The notes: generated by a model not told the origin, from the sequence alone. A stretch of DNA of 64,000 bases from Arthrobacter nitroguajacolicus_D (GCF_031455195.1 NZ_JAVDSH010000002.1:62001-126000), one strand, 5' to 3'; counted from the stretch's first letter, positions 35,679-44,749 are shown. Numbers and translations: made by a program.

Positions 35679-36827
35679 ATGACTGAGAACTACACCGCGC
35701 TCTTTGAAGAGCACAAGAAACTCGGCGCCTCCTTCACCGACTTTGGCGGCTGGCAAATGCCGCTCAAGTACTCCTCGGAGCTGGCCGAGCACCACGCCGT
35801 CCGCAAGTCCGCCGGCCTGTTCGACCTCTCCCACATGGGCGAAGTCTGGGTCACCGGGCCTGAGGCCGCCGCTTTCCTCGACTACGCACTGGTGGGCAAA
35901 ATCTCCGCCATGGCCATCGGTAAGGCCAAGTACTCGCTGATTTGCCAGGAAGACGGCGGCATCATCGACGACCTCATCACCTACCGACGCCCCTCACCCG
36001 AAGAAGGCGAGGACAAGTTCCTTGTAGTCCCCAACGCGGGCAACGCGAAGGTAGTGGCTGACGCCCTTCAGGAGCGGTCCGCCGGATTCGATGTCGTTGT
36101 TGAGGATGCCTCCTCCAAGACGTCACTCATCGCCGTCCAGGGTCCCCTCGCCGAAGCAATCCTTCTGCGCCTGGTGCCTGCGGAGCAGCACTCTTTGGTG
36201 ACGGAACTGAAGTACTACGCCGCCGTCGAGGTGACCTTCCTGGTCGCAGGGAGCGGCCAGGACCTGCTCCTGGCACGCACCGGCTACACCGGCGAGGACG
36301 GCTTCGAGATCTTCGTGCCCAACGAATCCGCCGCAGCCCTGTGGCAGGCCATTGCCGCCGTCGCGGAGGAAGGCGAGCTCATCCCGGCCGGCCTCGCATC
36401 CCGTGACTCCCTCCGCCTCGAAGCAGGCATGCCCCTCTACGGCAACGAACTTTCCCGTGAAGGCAACCCCTTCGCCGCGGGACTCGGGCCCGTCGTTGCG
36501 CTGTCCAAGGAAGGCGACTTCGTTGGCAAGGAAGCGTTGGCTGCCTTGAAGGCAGAGGGTGCCGGTTCCACCAGCGGCCGCAAGCTCGTAGGCCTTAAGG
36601 GCCTCGGCCGCCGCGCTGGCCGCAGCCACTACCCGGTCTTGAAGGACGGGGTTGTTGTTGGCGAGGTGACCTCCGGCCAACCCAGCCCGACGCTCGGCTA
36701 CCCGGTAGCGTTGGCGTATGTCGACGTCGAGTTTGCCGAAGTTGGAACTGCGCTGGACATCGACCTGCGCGGCAAGGCCGAGCCCTTCGAAGTCGTAGCC
36801 CTGCCGTTCTACAAGCGTCAAAAGTAG
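35679..36827 (+). CDS. gcvT: Aminomethyltransferase, T-protein of glycine cleavage
   Basis: 382 aa. Transfers the methylene group from GcvH-lipoate to tetrahydrofolate, releasing ammonia. Typical start NYTALFEEHKKLGASFTDFG GWQMPLKYSSELAEHHAVRK, folate-site residues in LFDLSHMGEVWVTGPEAAAF, and ARTGYTGEDGFEIFVPNESA. The C-terminal domain has GLGRRAGRSHYPVLKDGVVV and SPTLGYPVALAYVDVEFAEV. 13 bp after gcvP in the same operon. Confidence 0.96.
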   Translation: MTENYTALFEEHKKLGASFTDFGGWQMPLKYSSELAEHHAVRKSAGLFDLSHMGEVWVTGPEAAAFLDYALVGKISAMAIGKAKYSLICQEDGGIIDDLITYRRPSPEEGEDKFLVVPNAGNAKVVADALQERSAGFDVVVEDASSKTSLIAVQGPLAEAILLRLVPAEQHSLVTELKYYAAVEVTFLVAGSGQDLLLARTGYTGEDGFEIFVPNESAAALWQAIAAVAEEGELIPAGLASRDSLRLEAGMPLYGNELSREGNPFAAGLGPVVALSKEGDFVGKEALAALKAEGAGSTSGRKLVGLKGLGRRAGRSHYPVLKDGVVVGEVTSGQPSPTLGYPVALAYVDVEFAEVGTALDIDLRGKAEPFEVVALPFYKRQK

Positions 36828-36861
36828 CCAGTTTTTCGTTCACCACACGTTAGGAAACAGA

Positions 36862-37248
36862 ATGCCCAAAGTAGCGCCCGAACTTCAGTACTCCGACGAG
36901 CACGAGTGGGTTTCCCGCGGCGAAGGGAACTCGGTGTCTGTTGGTATCTCCGAGGTTGCCACCGACGCCCTGGGCGACATTGTCTACGTTGACCTGCCCG
37001 AGGTAGGTTCCACCGTCACCGCAGGCGAAACCTGTGGCGAAGTCGAGTCCACCAAATCGGTCTCCGACCTGTACTCGCCCGTCACCGGCGAGGTCACGGA
37101 AACCAACGACGCCGTTGTTTCCGACCCCGCGCTCATCAACAACGACCCCTACGGCGCTGGCTGGCTGTTCAAGGTGGCCGCCACTGAGGACGGCCCGCTG
37201 CTCTCCGCCGAGGAATACGCCTCCAAGAATGGTGGAGACCTGTCCTAG
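36862..37248 (+). CDS. gcvH: Glycine cleavage H-protein
   Basis: 128 aa, usual length. Lipoyl carrier between P-, T- and L-proteins. The lipoylation lysine is Lys65 in GEVESTKSVSDLYSPVTGEV; EHEWVSRGEGNSVSVGISEV and NNDPYGAGWLFKV are also conserved. AGGAAA lies 5 nt before ATG 36862. 34 bp after gcvT. The L-protein (lpd) is not in the window and is usually encoded elsewhere. Confidence 0.96.
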   Translation: MPKVAPELQYSDEHEWVSRGEGNSVSVGISEVATDALGDIVYVDLPEVGSTVTAGETCGEVESTKSVSDLYSPVTGEVTETNDAVVSDPALINNDPYGAGWLFKVAATEDGPLLSAEEYASKNGGDLS

Positions 37249-37306
37249 GGATCCCGCCACGCAAGCCCAGTGGGCGTAGCGTGGTTCGTAGTAACTGAAT
37301 AATTCG

Positions 37307-37403
37307 CGACGCCGGGTTGCCGCCTTTGGGGGCCATCCGGCGTCGTGCTTCGGTCGCCGCCCGCCACAAGCGGGAGTGGCCATCCGGCAGGACCATCTGC
37401 CGG
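37307..37403 (+). promoter_or_regulatory. Structured leader before sdaA (three hairpins)
   Basis: Stems: CGACGCCGG/CCGGCGTCG (37307-37315 with 37337-37345), GCCAC/GTGGC (37363-37380 region) and CCGGCAG/CTGCCGG (37384-37390 with 37397-37403). The 11-mer GGCCATCCGGC occurs twice (37331 and 37378), so alternative pairings are possible. The first stem may also terminate gcvH transcripts. I do not recognise a known riboswitch class. Confidence 0.45.
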
Positions 37404-37435
37404 GACATCTCAAGTTTTATGAAGGAATCACGGCT

Positions 37436-38848
37436 ATGGCTGTTGGTGTTTTCGATCTGTTCTCTGTAGGCATTGGTCCGTCGAGTTCCCACACGGTGGG
37501 GCCGATGCGGGCTGGGGCGGTGTTCGCTGGTGAGTTGCGGGACGCTGGTGTCCTGGATTCGGTGGCGTCGTTGCGGGTGGACCTGTATGGGTCGTTGGCT
37601 GCGACGGGTCGTGGGCATGGGACCATGACGGCGACGTTGCTGGGGTTGGAGGGGTTCCACCCGGAGTTGATCCTTCCCGAGGAAGTGGAGGAGCGGCTTG
37701 CGGCGATCGCTGAGACCGGTGTGTTGAACCTGGCGGGGGCCTCGGGTGGCGGCGTGGAGTTGCCGTATGCGGTGGAGGATATGGTTCTTCATCCGTTGAC
37801 GGTGTTGCCGCGGCATACGAATGGGATGCGGTTTGCTGTGTCCGATGCCGGGGGCAATGTGCTGAAGGAGGCGACGTTCTTTTCGGTCGGTGGTGGGTTC
37901 ATTGTCCGTGAGGGTGAGGAGAACGCGGCTCAGGCTGAGTTGGAGGAGTCCAAGAAGGAGTTGCCGTTGCCGTTTAGGACGGCGGCGGAGTTGTTGGGCA
38001 GGTGCGCGTCCAAGGGGTTGGGGATCAGCGACATCATGTTCATCAACGAGCGGGCGTCCCGGTCCGAGGAGGGGATCCGGGAGGGTCTTTTGCATATCTG
38101 GCAGGTGATGGAGGCCTGTGTTGAGACCTCGTTGAAGCGTGAGGGTGTGTTGCCGGGTGGTTTGAAGGTGAAGCGTCGTGCACCGGACTGGTTGGAGCGG
38201 CTCCTGAAGGAGGACAAGGACCGGAACGATCCGAAGTATTGGCAGGAGTGGGTGAACCTGATCGCGTTGGCGGTCAATGAGGAGAACGCTTCGGGCGGCC
38301 GGGTGGTGACGGCTCCGACCAATGGTGCGGCGGGTATTATTCCGGCGGTGTTGTATTACGCGTTGAATTACGCCCCGGGCATGGACAAGGCCACCCAGCA
38401 GGACCGGGATGATGTGGTGGTGAAGTTCCTGCTCGCTGCCGGTGCGGTGGGTGTGTTGTATAAGGAGCAGGCCTCGATTTCGGGTGCTGAGGTGGGGTGT
38501 CAGGGCGAGGTGGGGTCGGCGTCGTCGATGGCTGCTGCGGGTTTGGCTGAGGTGATGGGTGGTTCCCCGGGTCAGGTGGAGAACGCGGCGGAGATCGCGA
38601 TGGAACATAACCTGGGGCTGACGTGTGATCCGATTGGCGGGTTGGTGCAGATTCCGTGTATTGAGCGGAACGCGATTGCTGCGGCGAAGGCGATCAACGC
38701 GGCGAAGATGGCGTTGTGGGGTGATGGGACGCACCGGGTCTCGTTGGACGAGGTGATCGTGACCATGCGTGAGACAGGCAAGGACATGTCCCACAAGTAC
38801 AAGGAAACAGCGATGGGCGGCCTGGCCGTCAACGTCGTCGAATGCTGA
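37436..38848 (+). CDS. sdaA: L-serine ammonia-lyase (iron-sulfur, single chain)
   Basis: 470 aa from ATG 37436 (GAAGGAA at 37421-37427). Converts serine to pyruvate and ammonia with a [4Fe-4S] cluster. VGVFDLFSVGIGPSSSHTVG PMRAGAVFAGEL is the beta-domain signature; the alpha domain has SISGAEVGCQGEVGSASSMA and EHNLGLTCDPIGGLVQIPCI ERNAIAA with the cluster cysteines. It follows gcvPTH and drains the serine that SHMT makes from glycine. Codon use differs sharply from the gcv genes: many TTG leucines and G/T-ending GGG, GCG, GTG and GGT codons. Confidence 0.95.
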   Translation: MAVGVFDLFSVGIGPSSSHTVGPMRAGAVFAGELRDAGVLDSVASLRVDLYGSLAATGRGHGTMTATLLGLEGFHPELILPEEVEERLAAIAETGVLNLAGASGGGVELPYAVEDMVLHPLTVLPRHTNGMRFAVSDAGGNVLKEATFFSVGGGFIVREGEENAAQAELEESKKELPLPFRTAAELLGRCASKGLGISDIMFINERASRSEEGIREGLLHIWQVMEACVETSLKREGVLPGGLKVKRRAPDWLERLLKEDKDRNDPKYWQEWVNLIALAVNEENASGGRVVTAPTNGAAGIIPAVLYYALNYAPGMDKATQQDRDDVVVKFLLAAGAVGVLYKEQASISGAEVGCQGEVGSASSMAAAGLAEVMGGSPGQVENAAEIAMEHNLGLTCDPIGGLVQIPCIERNAIAAAKAINAAKMALWGDGTHRVSLDEVIVTMRETGKDMSHKYKETAMGGLAVNVVEC

Positions 38849-38886
38849 GTCTGTTTACTGTCAGTCCCTAGTGCCATGCTGTATCC

Positions 38887-39708
38887 ATGAGCGGGGGATA
38901 CGACAGGGATTTTTTGCGGGCACGCCTTGAACTGCCCAGTCCGTCGGCAACGACGATTCTTTTGGACTACATCCACTTCTCCGTGCGTTTCCGGGCTTCC
39001 CGGAAGCTCGCGGCGATCGTGGGGGTCAACATCAACGGCAAGGAACTGAACCCACTGGCCCGGGAGGGGACCTGGCATTTCGATGACAGGATTCCCCGGG
39101 AACAGCAGGCCGGTCCGGACGTCTACAAGAACAACGCCTTCGATCGCGGGCATTTGGTGCGGCGTTTGGACCCCGTCTGGGGTGACGCTGCAACGGCCAA
39201 GAAAGCGAATCAGGCCACCTTTTCCTTCACCAATGCAGCGCCACAGGTAGACGACTTCAACCAAGGCAAGGAACTCTGGGTCGGCCTGGAGGACCATGTG
39301 CTGGGACATGCCGACGCCTACGACGCCAAGCTCAGTGTGTTTACCGGGCCGGTCTTGCTTGATGACGATCCTCCGTACCGGGGTGTCCAGGTTCCACGGA
39401 AATTCTGGAAGATCGCGGCGTGGACCAGCGATGCCAAGCTCGCCGCCGTCGGGTTCGTTTTGGACCAGTCTCCGCTGCTGGGCAAGGTGGAGCTGAAGAG
39501 GGCAATTGACCAGCGTCTCCTGGAAGGTGAACCGCCACCGTTGGGTCCGTTCCGGACATTCCAGGTTCCCATTGGGGAGATCGCGGATTTGACCGGGCTC
39601 AGCCTCAGCCGGTTGGTGAACGCGGACCGTCTGGCCAGCGGCCAGCGCGAACTCGGGAAAGCGCCGAAGGCCATCAGGTTGGAAAGCGCGGATCAGATCC
39701 GGTTGTAG
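38887..39708 (+). CDS. DNA/RNA non-specific endonuclease (NUC1 family)
   Basis: 273 aa. Metal-dependent nuclease of the Serratia nuclease type. The active-site motif DRGH is intact (NAFDRGHLVRRLDPVWG), with the metal-ligand Asn region in ATFSFTNAAPQVDDFNQGKE LW. No signal peptide or membrane helix is visible and the protein is acidic/basic-mixed, so it may be cytoplasmic or leave by another route. C-terminal 60 residues after the nuclease domain are unassigned. It stands alone between sdaA and the femX-like genes. Confidence 0.87.
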   Translation: MSGGYDRDFLRARLELPSPSATTILLDYIHFSVRFRASRKLAAIVGVNINGKELNPLAREGTWHFDDRIPREQQAGPDVYKNNAFDRGHLVRRLDPVWGDAATAKKANQATFSFTNAAPQVDDFNQGKELWVGLEDHVLGHADAYDAKLSVFTGPVLLDDDPPYRGVQVPRKFWKIAAWTSDAKLAAVGFVLDQSPLLGKVELKRAIDQRLLEGEPPPLGPFRTFQVPIGEIADLTGLSLSRLVNADRLASGQRELGKAPKAIRLESADQIRL

Positions 39709-39733
39709 TGCGGAACCTGACGATTTTTCTCGG

Positions 39734-39762
39734 CCCGATAGACTTGGGGCTGCATGTCCGCA
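39734..39762 (+). promoter_or_regulatory. Possible sigma-A promoter before the first femX-like gene
   Basis: Near 39718-39745: CTGACG, 16 bases, TAGACT. Reasonable match to TTGACA-N17-TATAAT. Positions are approximate. Confidence 0.35.
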
Positions 39763-39802
39763 TGCGCATCACGCTTTTGAACACTGCACCAAAACCCTGA
39801 GA

Positions 39803-40891
39803 TTGGACACGGCCACCTTGCGAGAATTTACTGCCCGCTTTGCCACCGCCGAGGAAACCGATAACTGGGACAAGCACGTCACGGCCAATCCGAACGGCGG
39901 CAACATGCTGCAGTCGGACGCCTACGCCGCAGTCAAGGATGGCAACGGCTGGCTGGTCCGCCGCCTGGTGATAGAGGCCGCCGGCTACTCCAGTTACAAC
40001 CTGCTGCTGGAGAAGAAGTTCCCTGTACTGGGACGGCTCTGGTACCTGATCAAGGGCCCGGACGCTGCGTCGGCGGATGAGATCGAGCCCATGCTCAGGG
40101 CGGTGGCGGCGTTGGCGCGGGAACAGAAGATGAACGTCTTCACCATCAAGATAGAGCCTGACGTCGTGGACTCACCTGAGGTGGCTGCCCAACTGCGGGC
40201 CGCTGGCCTGGTTAAGGCCCCGAACATCCAATCCAACGATTCCACTGCGCTGTTGGACATCTCCGCCCCGGCCAACGAGGTGCTGCGCAGCATCTCGTCC
40301 CGCGCCCGCAACGCTGTCCGAAGGGCGGAGCGCGAGGGCTGCGAAGTTGTGGAGGCGGAGCCGGGCGAGGACAGCTACAGGAAGCTCTACGCCCTGATGC
40401 AGAACACCATGAACGCCAAAGGCGCCATGCCCTTGCGAAGCTACGAGTACTACGCCACGTTCTGGGAAGAGTTTTGCAGCCGGGGCCAGGGACACTTCTT
40501 CTTCGTCTACGAGGACGGCGCGCCCAGCGTTGGCGCTTTCGTCATCAACTACGGTTCCAAGGCAACCTACAAGGATGGCGGTTCCACGCAGAACCGCAAA
40601 CAGTATGGCGACTCGCACTTGGTCCAGTGGGCGGCGATCCAGCGCATGCAGGAGCTCGGCTGCGTGGAATACGACTTTTGTGGCACGCCCCCTGCTGCCA
40701 GGATCAAGGACAAGAGCCACCCGCTCTACGGCCTGGGATCTTTCAAGACAAGCTTCACCAAGACCGTCACGGACTTCGTGGGCTGCTACGACCTCGTGCT
40801 GGGCCCTGTCCGCTACACGCTGTGGCTCAAGGGTGCGGAGAAGGTGTTCCGAAGGCTCGAAACCATGCGCACCGGTGGTCAGTTCTACTGA
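39803..40891 (+). CDS. FemABX-family peptidyltransferase (compact form)
   Basis: 362 aa from TTG 39803 (weak SD). The family uses aminoacyl-tRNA to add amino acids to the interpeptide bridge of lipid II. NPNGGNMLQSDAYAAVKDGN GW and SYNLLLEKKFPVLGRLWYLI KGPD are typical of the first GNAT-like domain; SISSRARNAVRRAEREGCEV and YEDGAPSVGAFVINYGSKA with YDFCGTPPAARIKDKSHPLY belong to the second. It lacks the long tRNA-binding coiled coil of the next gene. Arthrobacter walls have Ser/Thr/Ala bridges, so two enzymes of different specificity make sense; specificity itself is inferred. Confidence 0.85.
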   Translation: MDTATLREFTARFATAEETDNWDKHVTANPNGGNMLQSDAYAAVKDGNGWLVRRLVIEAAGYSSYNLLLEKKFPVLGRLWYLIKGPDAASADEIEPMLRAVAALAREQKMNVFTIKIEPDVVDSPEVAAQLRAAGLVKAPNIQSNDSTALLDISAPANEVLRSISSRARNAVRRAEREGCEVVEAEPGEDSYRKLYALMQNTMNAKGAMPLRSYEYYATFWEEFCSRGQGHFFFVYEDGAPSVGAFVINYGSKATYKDGGSTQNRKQYGDSHLVQWAAIQRMQELGCVEYDFCGTPPAARIKDKSHPLYGLGSFKTSFTKTVTDFVGCYDLVLGPVRYTLWLKGAEKVFRRLETMRTGGQFY

Positions 40892-40974
40892 CGGACAGCC
40901 CCAGCCAGCAAGCCAACCACAGGCCCGCCCCGGCCACCAACGGGCGCAAATCTAATCTAGGTGAGGTAATTTCT

Positions 40975-42318
40975 TTGACTCCGATCGAGGCTGGAACCGA
41001 CATGGAATTCGTGATTCTCAGTGACGCTGATTTCGAGACGTTTGCCAAGGGACACCCGCAGGGGAGCTTCATCCAGTCCATGGACCTGACGCGTTTCCAA
41101 CGCGCACGTGGCCAGGAGGTCGAACTCTTCGGTGTAACCCGCGGCGGGAGCCTCATTGCGGCGGGGAAGCTCGTCTACACGTCCAACCGCTTTGGCTACA
41201 AGACCGCAGACTGCGCCAAGGGACCACTGATGGACTACAGCGACCCCGCCGTGGTTCGCTTCGCCGTCGAGCAGTTGAAGAAGCATGCCGCCTCGAAGAA
41301 GGCGGCCGAACTCCGGATCTCGCCGAACCTTCGTTACATCGCCCGTGACGAAGACGGCGCCGAGCACCCGGAGGTTGAGGACAACCGCCCGCTGCTCAAG
41401 GAACTTGAGGGCTTGGGCTTCCAACACCAGGGCTTCGACATGAACTTCGCCAACATCAACTGGATGTTCATCAAGCAGCTCGATGGGTTCGCGGACTCCG
41501 AAGAGCTCATCATGGGCATGAACTACCGCACGCGCAAGGCCATCCGGAAGGCCGAGAAGAACGGCGTCTACCTGGAACAGGCCACGCTGGAGACGCTGGA
41601 CGACTTCTACAATGCGCTGAGCACCGCCGGCGACGAGAAGGGCTTCACGTACCGCGAACGGGAGTACTACGAGCAACTCCTCCGGAACACCTCTGATGAG
41701 TTCACCAAGCTCATGATGGCCAAGATCAACATTCCCGAGTACCGCGCGTCCATCACCGAGCGACTCGAAGCTGAATCCAAGACCCTGGCCGAACTGAAAC
41801 GCGAGGTCGAGGAGACCGGCAGCAAGAAGAAGGCCAACCGCGTCAAGGTGGTCCAGGACCTCGTGGACAGCTACGAGCGCAGCCTCAAGGACATCGAGCG
41901 TTTCCCCGATTCCGTGGGGGTGGCTACGGTGGCGGCCATCCACTTCGCGTGCTCCGGCGACGAACTGACGTGCGTCATCGGCGGCACCGTGCAGGACTAC
42001 ATCTATTTCAACGGCGCTACGTCCCTGTACTGGGGCATGATGCTCCACGCGCTCAACAACGGGTACTCGCGTTACAACTTCTATGGCACGTTCGGCATCC
42101 AAGGCCAGGACGACACCGGTCACGGTGGGTATGAATTCAAAAAGGGGTTTGGCGGCGAGGTGGTCCAGCTGATTGGCGACTTCGTGGCACCGGTGAACCC
42201 GCTCACGTTCAACGCCTACCGCCTGGCCAGGAAGCTTGCAGGAGCCGCCCAGACAGTACTGGGAAGATTGCCACTTGAGAAATTGCCGGTCGTAGGAAGA
42301 CTCCGGAGGAACCACTAA
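40975..42318 (+). CDS. FemABX-family peptidyltransferase with coiled-coil arm
   Basis: 447 aa from TTG 40975 (AGGTGAGG at 40959-40966; ATG 41002 is the alternative). Full FemA/MurM architecture: FVILSDADFETFAKGHPQGS FIQSMDLTRFQRARG, then GMNYRTRKAIRKAEKNGVYL (conserved basic helix), a coiled-coil insertion at about 265-305 (RLEAESKTLAELKREVEETG SKKKANR) and the second domain with YFNGATSLYWGMMLHALNNG YSRYNFYGTFGIQ. Encoded 83 bp after the compact homologue. Confidence 0.9.
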   Translation: MTPIEAGTDMEFVILSDADFETFAKGHPQGSFIQSMDLTRFQRARGQEVELFGVTRGGSLIAAGKLVYTSNRFGYKTADCAKGPLMDYSDPAVVRFAVEQLKKHAASKKAAELRISPNLRYIARDEDGAEHPEVEDNRPLLKELEGLGFQHQGFDMNFANINWMFIKQLDGFADSEELIMGMNYRTRKAIRKAEKNGVYLEQATLETLDDFYNALSTAGDEKGFTYREREYYEQLLRNTSDEFTKLMMAKINIPEYRASITERLEAESKTLAELKREVEETGSKKKANRVKVVQDLVDSYERSLKDIERFPDSVGVATVAAIHFACSGDELTCVIGGTVQDYIYFNGATSLYWGMMLHALNNGYSRYNFYGTFGIQGQDDTGHGGYEFKKGFGGEVVQLIGDFVAPVNPLTFNAYRLARKLAGAAQTVLGRLPLEKLPVVGRLRRNH

Positions 42319-42346
42319 TCACACAAGCGCAGGGGAGGATCACCGC

Positions 42347-43834
42347 GTGACTGAACGCCCCGAGGGGTCCGGTAGCAGGCCCCACACGGACGGCTTGCCC
42401 AAGACCCAGCCGCTTAGGCCGTCGCAGGTCCGGCAGAACGTCAACGCCAAACGCATGCTTATGCGCCTGGTGCAAGGCGATAGCCCGCCGACGGCGCCCA
42501 TGAACATCGTGGACCGGCTGGCGGGCAGCCCCTATGCCAACCCCACCATCCAGGTGGTTGGTGTTGATGCATCCGCCCGCAAGACCATCGACTTCGCCTT
42601 GCACCTTGCTGAAGTCATGTTCCGATACGGCGCTGGTGCCTTGGAAGTCGAGACGAGCATGATCGCCGTCACGGCTGCCCTGGGCCTGAAGAACGTTGAA
42701 GTGGACATCACCAACCAGTCGGTGGCCATCAACTATGCGCCCAAGGACCAGACGCCCATCACGCTCCTCCGCGTGGTGCGCTCCTGGACAAACAACTACG
42801 CAGGCTTGGCGCAGGTGCACCAACTGGTCACCGACATCGTGGCCGGGGGAGTGGGCCGCGACGAAGCCGTGCGCCGGTTGAACGAGATTATCCGCAGCGC
42901 CAAGCCCTTCCCTCGATGGATGGTGACTATTGCGTTCGGTATCTTCGCAGCTGTCTTCGTTGGCGTCTTGGGCGGTGGGCTGGGCGCATCAGCAGTGGCC
43001 TTCTGCTCCAACATCCTGATCAGCCTGCTTTCCCGACAACTGGCCAGGTGGAGGACGGCGGACTTCTTCAACACCATGGCGTGCGCGTTTCTTGTCACCT
43101 TCATTGCCTTGATGCTCCGCTGGGCAGGTGTGGACATCGCTCCTTCCATTGTGGTGGCGGGCGGAATCCTTCTGCTGCTGCCAACGGGCCGGCTGGTTTC
43201 GGCGGTACAGGATGCCATCAACGGCTTCCCGGTCACGGCTGCGGGTCGGTTCCTCTCCACGCTGCTCACCTTTGGTGCGATCGTGGCAGGTATCGGCGTC
43301 GCTGTCGTGGTGGGAACCCTGATGGGCAGCGCCGTCCTGGATGTCACGCAAACATTCCCCGACGCGTATCCGCTGTGGGGCCGCGCCGTCCTCATCGCCG
43401 TCGCGGTGGTTGCCATCGGCGTCACGGAGCAAACCCAAACGCGTTTGCTGATTCCGACGGCGGCAGTCGGCATAGTGGGCTTCTTCGTTTTGTGGGGGGT
43501 CGGCCAAGCTGGTCTTGGCGATCGTTTGTCGCCTGCTGTCGCGGCGGTGATCATCGGCTTGCTTGCGCGTGTCGTAGCGCTGAAACTGGGCGCCCCCCAG
43601 CTGGTCGTCGCTGTGCCCGCGGCGCTGATCCTGCTGCCGGGCCTGACGATCTTCCGTTCGATGTATGCCCTCACAGTAGAAGGGGGCGACTTCCTGGCCG
43701 GCGCGGGCGGGATGCTCAATGCCGGAGCGATTGTGCTGGGTGTGGCCGCGGGCATCGTGCTGGGCGACAACCTGGCCAGGCCGCTCACAAAGGGCCTGTC
43801 CAGCAATGAACGCCGCAGGGTGCGCCGGCGCTGA
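42347..43834 (+). CDS. thrE: Threonine/serine exporter, ThrE family
   Basis: 495 aa from GTG 42347 (AGGGGAGG at 42330-42337). ThrE of Corynebacterium glutamicum exports threonine and serine. N-terminal cytosolic ThrE domain: VVGVDASARKTIDFALHLAE VMFRYGAGALEVETSMIAVT A, then about ten membrane helices from residue 185 on, in two sets (ThrE and ThrE_2). Adjacent to two FemABX enzymes that may use Ser/Thr for the peptidoglycan bridge; the link is suggestive only. Confidence 0.92.
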   Translation: MTERPEGSGSRPHTDGLPKTQPLRPSQVRQNVNAKRMLMRLVQGDSPPTAPMNIVDRLAGSPYANPTIQVVGVDASARKTIDFALHLAEVMFRYGAGALEVETSMIAVTAALGLKNVEVDITNQSVAINYAPKDQTPITLLRVVRSWTNNYAGLAQVHQLVTDIVAGGVGRDEAVRRLNEIIRSAKPFPRWMVTIAFGIFAAVFVGVLGGGLGASAVAFCSNILISLLSRQLARWRTADFFNTMACAFLVTFIALMLRWAGVDIAPSIVVAGGILLLLPTGRLVSAVQDAINGFPVTAAGRFLSTLLTFGAIVAGIGVAVVVGTLMGSAVLDVTQTFPDAYPLWGRAVLIAVAVVAIGVTEQTQTRLLIPTAAVGIVGFFVLWGVGQAGLGDRLSPAVAAVIIGLLARVVALKLGAPQLVVAVPAALILLPGLTIFRSMYALTVEGGDFLAGAGGMLNAGAIVLGVAAGIVLGDNLARPLTKGLSSNERRRVRRR

Positions 43835-43848
43835 CCTCCGGAGTTCCA

Positions 43849-43895
43849 GTACAGGTAATGCCCTTAAGAAGGTTTCTTAAGGGCATTACTTGTAC
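43849..43895. terminator. Bidirectional terminator between thrE and the SIP gene
   Basis: Long palindrome: arms GTAATGCCCTTAAGAA (43855-43870) and its exact complement (43874-43889) around GGT, extended outwards by GTACA/TGTAC with one mismatch. Confidence 0.9.
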
Positions 43896-43909
43896 GCAAA
43901 CTCGAGTTG

Positions 43910-44749
43910 CTAGATCTTCCCTACGGGTAGCTTCTTCTCAGCTTGGAAGACCTCTTCGACACGCCCCTGTGCCCAGTATCCGGACAAAGAAACCTGCGAA
44001 CGTTCCAGGCCGCGCTGGACGAAGAAGATCTCCCGGAGGCCCTTCATGTAGCCCCGCTCGCCGTGGGCGAAGACGTCCACCTGGCCGGGCAGCCACTGGG
44101 TGTTCCTCAGTGCCTCCAGCAGGAGGTCGCTGGATCCGGCAGGTACGCCGCGGCGCAGCAGCCAGTGCAGTTCCAGTCCAGCCGGCGCTGCGATCGGTAG
44201 GATGTCCGCCTCGCTATCCACCTCCAAGTAGGCAACGCCGCGCGCGTCAGGGGCAAGGGCCTCCACGGATGCGGCAACCGCTGGGATGGCGGCGTCGTCG
44301 CCCGCGAAAAGATACCAGTCGGCGTCGGGGTTGGGATTGAATCCACCGCCAGGGCCCGTGAAGACCAGCGTTTCGCCTGGTTCGGCTGCTGCAGCCCACG
44401 GGCCGGCGAGTCCCTCGTCGCCGTGGACAACAAAGTCGATCGCCAACTCCTGGGCCGCCACGTCGACCCACCGGATGGTGTAGGTCCGGGTGTGCGGCCA
44501 TTGCTCGCGCGGCATGGTCTCGCGGATGGTCCAGAGGTCCAGCGGGAAGTCGTAGTCGACGCCCGGCTGGGGAAAAACGATTTTGACGTAGCGGTCCACG
44601 TAGTCGTTGTTTGCGTAATCGCTGAAACCTGGCCCACCGGCCACAATCCGGACCATGTGTGGGGAAAGGAGTTCTTTCCTGAGCACGGTCAGGTTGACCT
44701 GTGGGCGGGTATTGCGGGTAGCGGACGAGGTGACGGGGAGAGCGGCCAT
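43910..44749 (-). CDS. Siderophore-interacting protein (ferric-siderophore reductase)
   Basis: 279 aa. FAD-dependent reductase of the SIP/ViuB family that releases iron from imported siderophores. FAD domain: LSPHMVRIVAGGPGFSDYAN and EQWPHTRTYTIRWVDVAAQE (RxYTxR motif), FVVHGDEGLAGPWAAAAEPG, then a NAD(P)H-like C-terminal domain: WYLFAGDDAAIPAVAASVEA, ending RSQVSLSGYWAQGRVEE. The iron box at 44750-44768 touches the start codon, so it is induced by iron starvation. Confidence 0.92.
   Translation of the reverse strand: MAALPVTSSATRNTRPQVNLTVLRKELLSPHMVRIVAGGPGFSDYANNDYVDRYVKIVFPQPGVDYDFPLDLWTIRETMPREQWPHTRTYTIRWVDVAAQELAIDFVVHGDEGLAGPWAAAAEPGETLVFTGPGGGFNPNPDADWYLFAGDDAAIPAVAASVEALAPDARGVAYLEVDSEADILPIAAPAGLELHWLLRRGVPAGSSDLLLEALRNTQWLPGQVDVFAHGERGYMKGLREIFFVQRGLERSQVSLSGYWAQGRVEEVFQAEKKLPVGKI

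Noticed and set aside
37169..38794. Long minus-strand open frame over sdaA
   Set aside because: Antisense to a full, well-conserved serine dehydratase; Arg/His/Pro-rich product with no family pattern, a typical shadow in GTG/TTG-rich DNA.
40474..40974. Upstream extension of the second femX-like gene into the first
   Set aside because: The extension is the out-of-frame reading of the first gene; SD and homology begin at 40975.
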